In this document: piece after piece, positions 30,905 to 36,862 of the stretch
Layout: each line of letters begins with the position of its first letter
How positions within the stretch are numbered: the first letter of the stretch is position 1
Origin: Kitasatospora griseola
GTDB taxonomy: Bacteria > Actinomycetota > Actinomycetes > Streptomycetales > Streptomycetaceae
Length of the DNA stretch: 39,456 nt
Assembly (NCBI RefSeq): GCF_014648555.1
Contig: NZ_BMRI01000006.1
Location: forward strand, 291,341 to 330,796
Direction of reading: 5' to 3'
Position numbers and translations under genes: made by a program
Notes under the pieces: model-generated
Told to the model about the DNA's origin: nothing
The model's input: the letters and a program-made list of their open reading frames with translations, nothing else
Databases searched by the model: none

Positions 30905-31609
30905 TCAGGCGGCCTTCAGTACCCGGCCGTTGCTGCTCGGGGTGACGGTGAGGGCGTCGGCCCAGGTGGTGCGCAGGGCGGCGCGGTCGCGGTGGTCGAC
31001 GGCGGAGGAGTCGCGGCGCACGGGCATGTGGAGGCCGAGGAAGTCGTGTCCGGCGGCGACGAGCAGGGGCTTGTCAGCCCCTGCGGACCAGAGGGTGAGC
31101 GGCTCGTGCCGGTCGGCGGGGGCGTGCTGCCAGCGGGCGAGGAAGTCGGCGTTGAAGTGCGCTTCCTCGGTGAGCCGGGGTTCGGCGGCGAGCGCGTTGG
31201 CGAACAGGGGCCGCCACTTGGGGAACCGGTCGGCCCGCGGAGCGTTGGCGGAGAGGCGCAGGGAGCGGTCGCCGTCACTGACGGTCAGCCATCCGGCCGA
31301 CAGGTCGGTGAATTTGGCGGGCTCGTAGCTGAGGGTGTGTTCGATGCGGCCGCGACGGCCGGTGAACAGGGCCTTGAGGGCGGTGAGGTCGGACTTGGCG
31401 ATGAACGCGCGCCACGGGGCGTGGACGCTGGTCTCGGGGGCTTCGTGGCAGGTGAGGGCGAAGGTGTAGCGGTCGGTGGCGCAGGCGAGCAGGTGGGTGC
31501 CGGTGGCCTCCAGACAGATCCCGTGGAGGGTCGGCAGGGTGGCGTCGGTGCTGATGTGCGGGGCGAGGCGGCGGATGATGCCGGGCAGGTCGGTCAGGGT
31601 GACGGACAC
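30905..31609 (-). CDS. DnaN-like sliding clamp homologue, two-domain size
   Basis: A 234-residue relative of the DNA polymerase III beta clamp. LHGICLEATGTHLLACATDRYTFA (contiguous, residues about 28-51) is the conserved core of a clamp domain, and the C-terminal KPLLVAAGHDFLGLHMPVR end matches the terminal strands of bacterial DnaN. Chromosomal DnaN has three domains and about 370 residues; this protein has room for two and appears to correspond to domains II and III. It could tether a polymerase to the element's DNA or compete with the host clamp. GTG 31609 has a perfect GGAGGAG site five bases away. It sits between the prim-pol and methyltransferase genes in the replication region. Confidence 0.8.
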   Translation of the reverse strand: MSVTLTDLPGIIRRLAPHISTDATLPTLHGICLEATGTHLLACATDRYTFALTCHEAPETSVHAPWRAFIAKSDLTALKALFTGRRGRIEHTLSYEPAKFTDLSAGWLTVSDGDRSLRLSANAPRADRFPKWRPLFANALAAEPRLTEEAHFNADFLARWQHAPADRHEPLTLWSAGADKPLLVAAGHDFLGLHMPVRRDSSAVDHRDRAALRTTWADALTVTPSSNGRVLKAA

Positions 31610-31624
31610 GGTGTCTCCTCCGGG

Positions 31625-31990
31625 TCAGAACAGGGCGTCGGGTTCGGCGGGCGGCTGTGCGGCCGTGGCGGCCTTGCGGGCGGTGGTGTGCGCGGCGTGG
31701 TGGCAGGCCGGGCACCATGCCGCGAGGCGGTTCTTGGGCAGGGCGGCGACCTGGTGGTCGGGCAGGAGCAGGTCGGCCGGGTCGGCGGGCGCGGCGATGA
31801 GCCGGACCTGTCCGCCGGCGTGGGTGCGGTGGGTGCCGTGCTCGCGCTCGCAGCGGCCTTCGTGCTTGGCGTGGGATTTGCCGCACGCGCCGCGGCACTG
31901 GCAGCGGCCGGAGGCGGCGGCCATGACGGCCTGCCACAGTCCGGTGTCGCCGAGCGGGGCGAGCCGGGCCGGGGCGCTCACGGGGTCCAT
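31625..31990 (-). CDS. Small Cys/His-rich protein, HNH-endonuclease-like
   Basis: A 121-residue protein rich in Cys and His. GRCQCRGACGKSHAKHEGRCE at the start, and LLPDHQVAAL then NRLAAWCPACHHAAHTT at the end, match the zinc ribs and the DHxxxx...N...H core of HNH endonucleases in outline; the metal-binding histidines are present but the first catalytic His is not certain. HNH domains nick or cut DNA; proteins like this are frequent in actinophage and mobile elements. Its ATG overlaps the end of the cytosine methyltransferase gene by 13 bases, so the two are co-translated, which raises the possibility of a restriction partner. CAGGAAC lies about eleven bases upstream. Confidence 0.7.
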   Translation of the reverse strand: MDPVSAPARLAPLGDTGLWQAVMAAASGRCQCRGACGKSHAKHEGRCEREHGTHRTHAGGQVRLIAAPADPADLLLPDHQVAALPKNRLAAWCPACHHAAHTTARKAATAAQPPAEPDALF

Positions 31991-33540
31991 CCGGTGGTGA
32001 GTTCCTGGCCGGTGATGGCCTCGGTCAGGGCGGAGACGAGGAGTTCGGCGACGTTGCTGGTGACGGCGTTGCCGAACTGGCGGACCTTCTCGCGCTTGTT
32101 GCCGACGACCACGTAGTCGGGCCGGAAGGTCATCGCCGCGCCGATCTCGTGCGGCTCCAGCATCCGGAACAGCACGTCGTCGACGTCCGCCGCGCTGTGG
32201 CCGCCGGCAGCGAGTCCGTAGCGGTCGCGGGTGGTCAGGGTGCCCACCGGTTCGCCGACCGAGCGCGCGGTGCCGTTGCGGTAGTACGGCGTCAGCAGCG
32301 CCGACCAGTCCACCGGCCCGGCGGCCGGGGGCAGGGTCAGGCCGTGGTGGTTGCCGGAGGCCGTCACGGTCGCGAGCGCGTCCAGGACGGGGCGGGCGTC
32401 GGAGGAACCGCCGCGCAGTTCGGCGATGAACGGCAGCCATGCCAGGCCCGTTTCGTTGCGGGCGGTCTGGGTGCGCATCGGCTCGCCCGCGTGTCCGGCG
32501 GCCTTGCCGTCGCGTCCCTCGGTCGGGACCAGCAGCGGCGGTACCGCCACCCCGTCGTTCTCGCGGGTGGTGCGGGTGGGCGCGGGGTCGGTGAGCGGGG
32601 TGGCTTCGGTGCGCCAGGTGCCGCCGGCCGGGGTGAGCAGTGGTGTGCCGTACTTGCGGATCCCGGCGCGGATGCGCTCGACGGTGGCCGCCGCGTAGGG
32701 GGTGAAGGTGCGGGTGGGTTTGCCGTCGCCGATCCGGCGGCCGGGCAGCGACCAGTCGATGATGCTCGCGGCCGGGACGACCGGGGGCTCCACGACCTGG
32801 TTGCGGCAGGCCACGTGGGGGCAGCGGTAGACGTACTGCTGCCGGTAGCGGCCCATGTCGGCGCCGGGCTTCTTGAAGACCTGCACGGCCCGCACCCACT
32901 GCCCGCACCCGTCGCACCAGGCCCGGGGGCGCAGCCACTTGTCCCAGTCCGGGGTGCGGCCCAAGTCCTTGCGCCAGTAGGCGAGGTAGAGGCGGTCGCG
33001 GGACTGCGGGGCGACCGGGGTGGTGGCGGGGCGGGCGTGCATGGAGTTCAGCGCGATCAGGCGGGTGGCGTAGCCGAGGTCGCGGATGTCCTGCACCCAT
33101 CGGGTCCACAGGTCCCATGCGCGGACGTCGATGACGTTCTCCACAACGCCGGCGAGGACCGGCTTGCCGCGGGCGGCCATGGCCTCCAGGTAGCGGGGCA
33201 CGTCCCACATCAAGGCGCGGGAGCGATCGGTGGCGGCGTCGGGCAGGGTCTCGCCGAACAGGTCGGGCTGCCGGTCGAAGTCCCGCTTCACGCCTCGGGC
33301 GTTGGACCACTTCGGGCACTCCGGGGAGGCCCAGAACAGGTCGGCGGCCGGGAAGCGGGCGACGTCGGCGTCGTGCAGGTCGCCGAGGAAGTGGTCCGCG
33401 TCCGGGAAGTTCGCCGAGTGCGAGGCGATGGCCTTGTCCCAATGGTTGGCGGCCAGCACCGGCCGCACATCCGGAACCCGCTTCGCGCCCGCGCTGGAGC
33501 CGCCTGCGCCGCAGAAGAAGTCGATGTAGGTCAGCGTCAC
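31978..33540 (-). CDS. C5-cytosine DNA methyltransferase
   Basis: A 520-residue methyltransferase. Motif I is IDFFCGAGGSSAGAKR (S-adenosylmethionine binding), motif IV is WASPECPKWSN with the catalytic Cys in ECP where PCQ is usual, motif VI is GVVENVIDVR, motif VIII is QSRDRLYLA and motif X is QFGNAVTSNVAELL. The region between motifs VIII and X is long and holds cysteines (WCDGCGQWV, RCPHVACRNQVV) that probably make a zinc ribbon in the target-recognition domain. It would place 5-methylcytosine in an unknown sequence, protecting the element or marking its DNA. The GTG start at 33540 overlaps the preceding gene's stop (GTGA). The HNH-like gene overlaps its 3' end. Confidence 0.92.
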   Translation of the reverse strand: MTLTYIDFFCGAGGSSAGAKRVPDVRPVLAANHWDKAIASHSANFPDADHFLGDLHDADVARFPAADLFWASPECPKWSNARGVKRDFDRQPDLFGETLPDAATDRSRALMWDVPRYLEAMAARGKPVLAGVVENVIDVRAWDLWTRWVQDIRDLGYATRLIALNSMHARPATTPVAPQSRDRLYLAYWRKDLGRTPDWDKWLRPRAWCDGCGQWVRAVQVFKKPGADMGRYRQQYVYRCPHVACRNQVVEPPVVPAASIIDWSLPGRRIGDGKPTRTFTPYAAATVERIRAGIRKYGTPLLTPAGGTWRTEATPLTDPAPTRTTRENDGVAVPPLLVPTEGRDGKAAGHAGEPMRTQTARNETGLAWLPFIAELRGGSSDARPVLDALATVTASGNHHGLTLPPAAGPVDWSALLTPYYRNGTARSVGEPVGTLTTRDRYGLAAGGHSAADVDDVLFRMLEPHEIGAAMTFRPDYVVVGNKREKVRQFGNAVTSNVAELLVSALTEAITGQELTTGWTP

Positions 33541-34127
33541 CGCGCGCCCCCCGCCAGGAGGTTCGCCACCGCGCCACCGAGGCTGTCGTTGGCGTACTCG
33601 ACGAGGGAGTTGACGACCTGCTTGGCCTCGTGGGTCATCCGAGGCCCGGGCCGAGCGGTGCTCGGGTCTACGAGCAGCCTGCCGGAGACGGGCCGGACCA
33701 GCTCCGCGGTGACCAGCAGCGCGGTCCGATCGAGCTGCTCCGGCTCGATCAGCCGGGCGAACCGGTCCTCGGTCCACGGCGAGCGATACGCGGCCCAGTC
33801 GGCGGGCCGCCCGGCGGGTCGGTGGGCGAGCGCCTGGTGGCGAACCGGGACGGCGAGGCGCAGCAGCAGGCTGCTGCCGTCGTCCTCGGCGGAGACGACT
33901 GTGAGGCTGGCGAGGTCGGGGCGAATGCGGACGTAGCCGGGGGCCATGACGGGGCTGGTGGCGATACGCCACGCGGCGGCCGCGAAGGCGGCCGGGCTCA
34001 GGGGCTGGCCGTCGTCGTGCAGGTGGCGGGCATTGAGGGCGAGGTAGGAGCCGTATCGGGAGCGGCCGTCGCTGGCGCGCTCCTTGTCGTCGATGAGGGC
34101 GAGCGTGCGGGTGGTGAACTCGGGCAT
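33537..34127 (-). CDS. Hypothetical AICE protein
   Basis: I do not recognise this 196-residue soluble protein. It has mixed alpha/beta character: LALIDDKERASDGRSRYGSY, LNARHLHDDGQPLSPAAFAAAAWRIAT and MAPGYVRIRPDLASLTVV are the most distinctive stretches, and SSLLLRLAVPVRHQAL with LVTAELVRPVSGRLLV look like beta strands. It could be a small DNA-binding or replication accessory protein by context only. It is co-translated with the methyltransferase (GTGA overlap of 4 bases). ATG 34127 has an AGGAAG site. A long hairpin separates it from the SSB gene upstream. Confidence 0.78.
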   Translation of the reverse strand: MPEFTTRTLALIDDKERASDGRSRYGSYLALNARHLHDDGQPLSPAAFAAAAWRIATSPVMAPGYVRIRPDLASLTVVSAEDDGSSLLLRLAVPVRHQALAHRPAGRPADWAAYRSPWTEDRFARLIEPEQLDRTALLVTAELVRPVSGRLLVDPSTARPGPRMTHEAKQVVNSLVEYANDSLGGAVANLLAGGAR

Positions 34128-34165
34128 GCTGGTCTTCCTGGTTCGTCTCGTGCGGGCTGGGATGG

Positions 34166-34214
34166 GCCCCGCAGCGGCCGCCTCTCTGCCAGGATCCGGA
34201 GGCTGCTGCGGGGC
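34166..34214. terminator. Hairpin between SSB and downstream hypothetical gene
   Basis: GCCCCGCAGC (34166-34175) and GCTGCGGGGC (34205-34214) make a perfect 10-base stem that can be extended with GCCGCCTC/GAGGC inside. It lies in the gap between the SSB stop and the next gene's start. On the plus strand a TTT follows; on the transcribed minus strand no T-run follows, so a punctuating or processing role is as likely as termination. Confidence 0.5.
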
Positions 34215-34235
34215 TTTGTGATGCCGAACGGGCTG

Positions 34236-34703
34236 TTAGAAGGGCGGTTCTCCGCCAAAGCCGGCGGGGGCGCTGCCCGCCGGGGCGGGTGCGGCGGTGG
34301 ACCACGGGTCGGCGGCCAGGGCGGGGGTGTTGGCGCGCTGGGCGCGGGTGACCTTGGCGGTGGCGAAGCGCAGCGAGGGGCCGATGTCGTCGAGGTCGAG
34401 GCCGAGCATGGAGCGGTTCTCGCCCTGGTCGGTCTGCCAGTTGTGCTGGACAAGGCGGCCGGTGGCGACCACACGCATGCCCTTGGTGAGGGACTCGGCG
34501 GCGTGCTCGGCGATCTCGCGCCAAGCGGTGGCGCGGAGGAACAGTGCAGTGCCGTCGCGCCACTGCCCGGTGGTCTTGTCGTAGGTGCGCGGGGTCGAGG
34601 CGATGGTGAACTTCGCGAGGGCGACGCCGGCGGGGGTGAAGCGCAGTTCGGGGTCGTCGGTCAGGTTGCCGACGACGGTGATCGGGGTCTCTCCCACGGA
34701 CAC
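34236..34703 (-). CDS. ssb: Single-stranded DNA-binding protein
   Basis: A 155-residue SSB. The OB-fold is clear: [53 protein letters not shown] and [15 protein letters not shown]. The low-complexity tail (Pro/Ala/Gly) ends in GFGGEPPF, a weakly acidic form of the C-terminal PF tip by which SSB docks replication proteins; the chromosomal tip is usually DDDIPF. It will coat single strands made during rolling replication or transfer. GTG 34703 is chosen: GGAGG lies five bases upstream, and the 20 residues in frame before it are not homologous. The gene forms part of the element's replication set. Confidence 0.92.
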   Translation of the reverse strand: MSVGETPITVVGNLTDDPELRFTPAGVALAKFTIASTPRTYDKTTGQWRDGTALFLRATAWREIAEHAAESLTKGMRVVATGRLVQHNWQTDQGENRSMLGLDLDDIGPSLRFATAKVTRAQRANTPALAADPWSTAAPAPAGSAPAGFGGEPPF

Positions 34704-34757
34704 AGTGGCCTCCAGGGCGCTCAGGGTGTCGGGAGCGGGCTGTCCGTCCCCCGCACC

Positions 34758-34790
34758 GCCCAACGCCCGTCACAGAGACGGGGGTTGGGC
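34758..34790. terminator. Hairpin between metallopeptidase-like and SSB genes
   Basis: GCCCAAC-G-CCCGTC at 34758-34771 pairs with GACGGG-G-GTTGGGC at 34777-34790 with a single mismatch, around an ACAGA loop. It lies 26 bases after the metallopeptidase-like stop and 55 bases before the SSB start. No T-run follows on the transcribed strand. Confidence 0.5.
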
Positions 34791-34816
34791 GGAACGGCGG
34801 TCGACACAGACCGGGT

Positions 34817-35341
34817 TCAGCCGCAACTGAGCAGGCGCTCGATGCGGTAGGCCTCGTCCTCGTCGCGGTCCACGGAGGCGTCGTGGTCGGCGAGCCAGCG
34901 GCGGTCGCGGTGCTCGATGCCCAGGGCGTGGCGGGTGCGGGCCAGGGCGTTCGCGGCGATGCTCGGGCGGCCCATCTGGACGGCGTGGACCAGTTCGTGG
35001 ACCAGGACGGTGTGGAGCTGATCCGGGTCGCGGACGGCGGCGATGTGCAGCAGGACCAGGGCGCCGCCGTCGTGGGTGGGGACGGTCATGCCCTGGGCTT
35101 CGCGGGCGGCGCGGCGGTGCAGGGTGTTGACCAGGGTGGTGCGCCACAGGCCGGCGCTGGCGTCGGCGGCGGCGAGGACGGCGGGGCCGAACTCGGAGGG
35201 GTGGGCGAGGCGAACCGTGGTGGGCGGCATCGCCTCGCCCATGTGGCGCTGCACGGTGCGGGCGGCGTCGGGCAGCAGGCGGGCGACCTTGCGGCGCAGG
35301 AAGTACGGCCCCTCGGGGGACAGAAAAACTTTCTCGGACAA
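34817..35341 (-). CDS. HExxH putative zinc metallopeptidase
   Basis: A 174-residue protein. VLVHELVHAVQMGRP at about residues 115-129 is an HExxH zinc-peptidase motif with the following His-x-Val-Gln resembling the DUF4157 metallopeptidase pattern (HELTHVVQQ), and DEDEAYRIERLL near the end supplies a plausible third acidic ligand of the gluzincin type. The N-terminal half has FFLRRKVARLL-like helices (residues 12-24 read YFLRRKVARLLPD). The target is unknown; a role against a host defence or in envelope remodelling for transfer is speculation. The best start is TTG 35341, with AAAGGA nine bases upstream; no better codon is in frame. It lies between SSB and a very small gene. Confidence 0.72.
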   Translation of the reverse strand: MSEKVFLSPEGPYFLRRKVARLLPDAARTVQRHMGEAMPPTTVRLAHPSEFGPAVLAAADASAGLWRTTLVNTLHRRAAREAQGMTVPTHDGGALVLLHIAAVRDPDQLHTVLVHELVHAVQMGRPSIAANALARTRHALGIEHRDRRWLADHDASVDRDEDEAYRIERLLSCG

Positions 35342-35388
35342 GGGAGTTGGTCCTTTCCTGTCGGTGTCGGGCGCGGTTCGGGGCGGGT

Positions 35389-35580
35389 TCAGGCGCGTTC
35401 GATCTCGGAGTTGAAGAACCAGTAGGACTGGTCGTTGCCGGAGTCGAGGCCGGCGACGGTGACGCCGTCGGGGCCGGGAGTGCGGACCTGGCCGACCTGG
35501 CCGGTGAAGTCGCGGGAGCCGTTCTCGGCGTACTCATCGCGGGCGATGCGGACGGTGTCGCCCTTCTTGAACAGGGGCAT
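35389..35580 (-). CDS. Small hypothetical protein, SH3/KOW-like
   Basis: A 63-residue acidic protein: MPLFKKGDTVRIARDEYAE, then TGQVGQVRTPGPDGVTVAGLD, and DQSYWFFNSEIERA at the end. The pattern of alternating short strands with an early GDxVRI and GQVGxV resembles SH3-like barrels found in KOW-type proteins, which bind RNA or protein. It may be a transfer- or replication-linked adaptor. ATG 35580 follows AAAGGAG at an ideal distance; a TTG two codons earlier is not needed. Codon usage is like its neighbours. Confidence 0.78.
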   Translation of the reverse strand: MPLFKKGDTVRIARDEYAENGSRDFTGQVGQVRTPGPDGVTVAGLDSGNDQSYWFFNSEIERA

Positions 35581-35608
35581 TTCCAACTCCTTTGTGGATT
35601 GCGGGATT

Positions 35609-36148
35609 TCAGGCGTGGGCGCGGGCGGCGGCGATGTCGAGGGCGCGGTGGACCTGGGTCGCGGTGCGGCCGGGCTGGTCGTTCCACTGGTCGACGGAGC
35701 GGATGGCGGGATCCTGGGCGACGAAGTGCTCCATGAGCTGGCGGCGGGCGCGCATCACGGTGTCGGGGGTGCCGTATCCGGCTTCCAGGACGGCGAGTTG
35801 GGCGCCGAGGATGCAGCGGCGGCCGGCCGCGTCCCACAGTGCGCCCTGGCACCAGCCGTGGACGGTCAGGTAGCGGGAGAGCAGGCGCAGGTGGGTGGCG
35901 GTGTCGATCGGGACGGGGGCGGCCGGGCGGCGCAGCAGTCGGTCGGTGAGGGTGGGCTGGGGGCGGGTCATGCCGAGGTCCCAGGTGATCGGGGCCTGGC
36001 CGAGGGTGCTGATGGCGGGGGCGGGGATCAGGCGGGCTCGGGGCTGGGTGGCGAGGTAGCGCTCGATCTCGCGGACGAGTTCGGCGCCGTCGGCCACGAA
36101 CGCGAGGTCGGGCAGGCCGAGCAGGGCGGCGGTGCGGGTTGCGGGCAT
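35609..36148 (-). CDS. DUF6197-family protein
   Basis: A 179-residue soluble protein. LRLLSRYLTVHGWCQGALWDAAGRRCILGAQLAVLEAG (contiguous, about residues 87-124) resembles the DUF6197 core, which features a YLxxHGW-xQGxxxD-x-GRxCxLGA pattern; ATQVHRALDIAAARA is the typical C-terminal helix. The family is common in actinophages and Streptomyces mobile elements; its function is unknown. The conserved His, Cys and Asp invite an enzymatic or zinc-binding role, but nothing is proven. ATG 36148 has GGAGGAA upstream. The N-terminal 80 residues (GAELVREIERYLATQ) are variable. Confidence 0.8.
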   Translation of the reverse strand: MPATRTAALLGLPDLAFVADGAELVREIERYLATQPRARLIPAPAISTLGQAPITWDLGMTRPQPTLTDRLLRRPAAPVPIDTATHLRLLSRYLTVHGWCQGALWDAAGRRCILGAQLAVLEAGYGTPDTVMRARRQLMEHFVAQDPAIRSVDQWNDQPGRTATQVHRALDIAAARAHA

Positions 36149-36190
36149 GGGTGGTTCCTCCGTTCGCGGCGGGCTGGCGGGGTGGCCGGG

Positions 36191-36397
36191 TCAGCGGGTG
36201 TGGCGGGCGAGCGTGCCGAGGAGTTCGGGGCGGTTGGCGGAGCCGAGGTAGTGGCCGGCGGCGGTCCACAGGTGCCACCACTGGCCGGGGTGGGCGGTGC
36301 TGGCGGTGTGGGCGACAGTGAGGCCGGAGAGGGTGAACACGTCGAGGACGAGATCCTGTGCGGGGTCGGGTTCGGCGGTGCGGGCCGCGGCGGGCAT
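36191..36397 (-). CDS. Small hypothetical protein
   Basis: A 68-residue protein I do not recognise. LVLDVFTLSGLTVAHTAST, QWWHLWTAAGHYLGSA and NRPELLGTLARHT suggest a short beta-strand followed by an aromatic patch and a C-terminal helix. There is no membrane helix or motif. ATG 36397 has an AAGGAG site seven bases upstream, which together with codon usage supports it as a true gene. It lies between the small membrane protein and the DUF6197 gene in the same transcriptional direction. Confidence 0.68.
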   Translation of the reverse strand: MPAAARTAEPDPAQDLVLDVFTLSGLTVAHTASTAHPGQWWHLWTAAGHYLGSANRPELLGTLARHTR

Positions 36398-36414
36398 GGC
36401 GGGCTCCTTCTCGG

Positions 36415-36606
36415 TCAGTGCAGGGCGGTGAGGGTGCGGAAGAGACTGACGACGGCGTCGTTGACGGCGGGGGCGATGCCGGTGGAGGCGAGGTAGAAGC
36501 CGAACAGCGCGGCGACGGCGGCGACGGAGAAGGTGACGGCGCGGAAGCGGAGCATCAGCGCCAGGACGATGCCGAACAGCGCGGCGGCGGAGATCGTGAA
36601 CACCAC
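36415..36606 (-). CDS. Small membrane protein, possible spread (Spd-type) protein
   Basis: A 63-residue very hydrophobic protein with two helices: FTISAAALFGIVLALML and VTFSVAAVAALFGFYLAST, and a short C-terminal amphipathic end. It is the first gene after the transfer gene traB and the repeat region. Streptomycete plasmids encode small Spd membrane proteins near tra for intramycelial spread; the identification rests on size, hydrophobicity and position, not on a motif. The start is GTG 36606 or 36603, with GGGAGGGGAG upstream. No signal-peptide cleavage site is evident. Confidence 0.68.
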   Translation of the reverse strand: MVFTISAAALFGIVLALMLRFRAVTFSVAAVAALFGFYLASTGIAPAVNDAVVSLFRTLTALH

Positions 36607-36661
36607 GGGCGAACTCCCCTCCCAAGGGGTGACTTTGGCGTGGATTGTCTGTTTCCGGCGG

Positions 36662-36835
36662 CCTGACGGGCCCCTACCGGGCGTGGAAAGCCGCAGGTCA
36701 CAGGGGTGACGAATCGCGCCGGGCCCCTGACCGGCCCTACCGGGAATCGACTCCGCCGGCGGGGCCCGTCAGGGCGGGCGACACAGGCCGCAGGGCTGTG
36801 ACCTGCGGGTTCGTGCGGGCGTCAGGGGCCGGTCA
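36662..36835. repeat. Nested inverted repeats downstream of traB
   Basis: The non-coding stretch 36607-36862 holds several long inverted repeats. CCTGACGGGCCCC (36662-36674) pairs with GGGGCCCGTCAGG (36761-36773). CCGCAGGTCACAG (36691-36703) pairs with CTGTGACCTGCGG (36796-36808). GCCCCTGAC (36723-36731) pairs with GTCAGGGGC (36821-36829). GTCAC-AGGG-GTGAC at 36697-36710 is a smaller palindrome. A cis-acting transfer locus, operator array or folded RNA are possible. Confidence 0.65.
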
Positions 36836-36862
36836 CGGCTGTGAATCGGGGCAAAAGGGGTG

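Noticed and set aside
31625..34773. Very long minus-strand frames that would fuse methyltransferase or HNH-like protein to upstream sequence
   Set aside because: The upstream parts overlap the SSB and hypothetical genes in another frame; GTG 33540 and ATG 31990 with stop/start overlaps explain the true genes.
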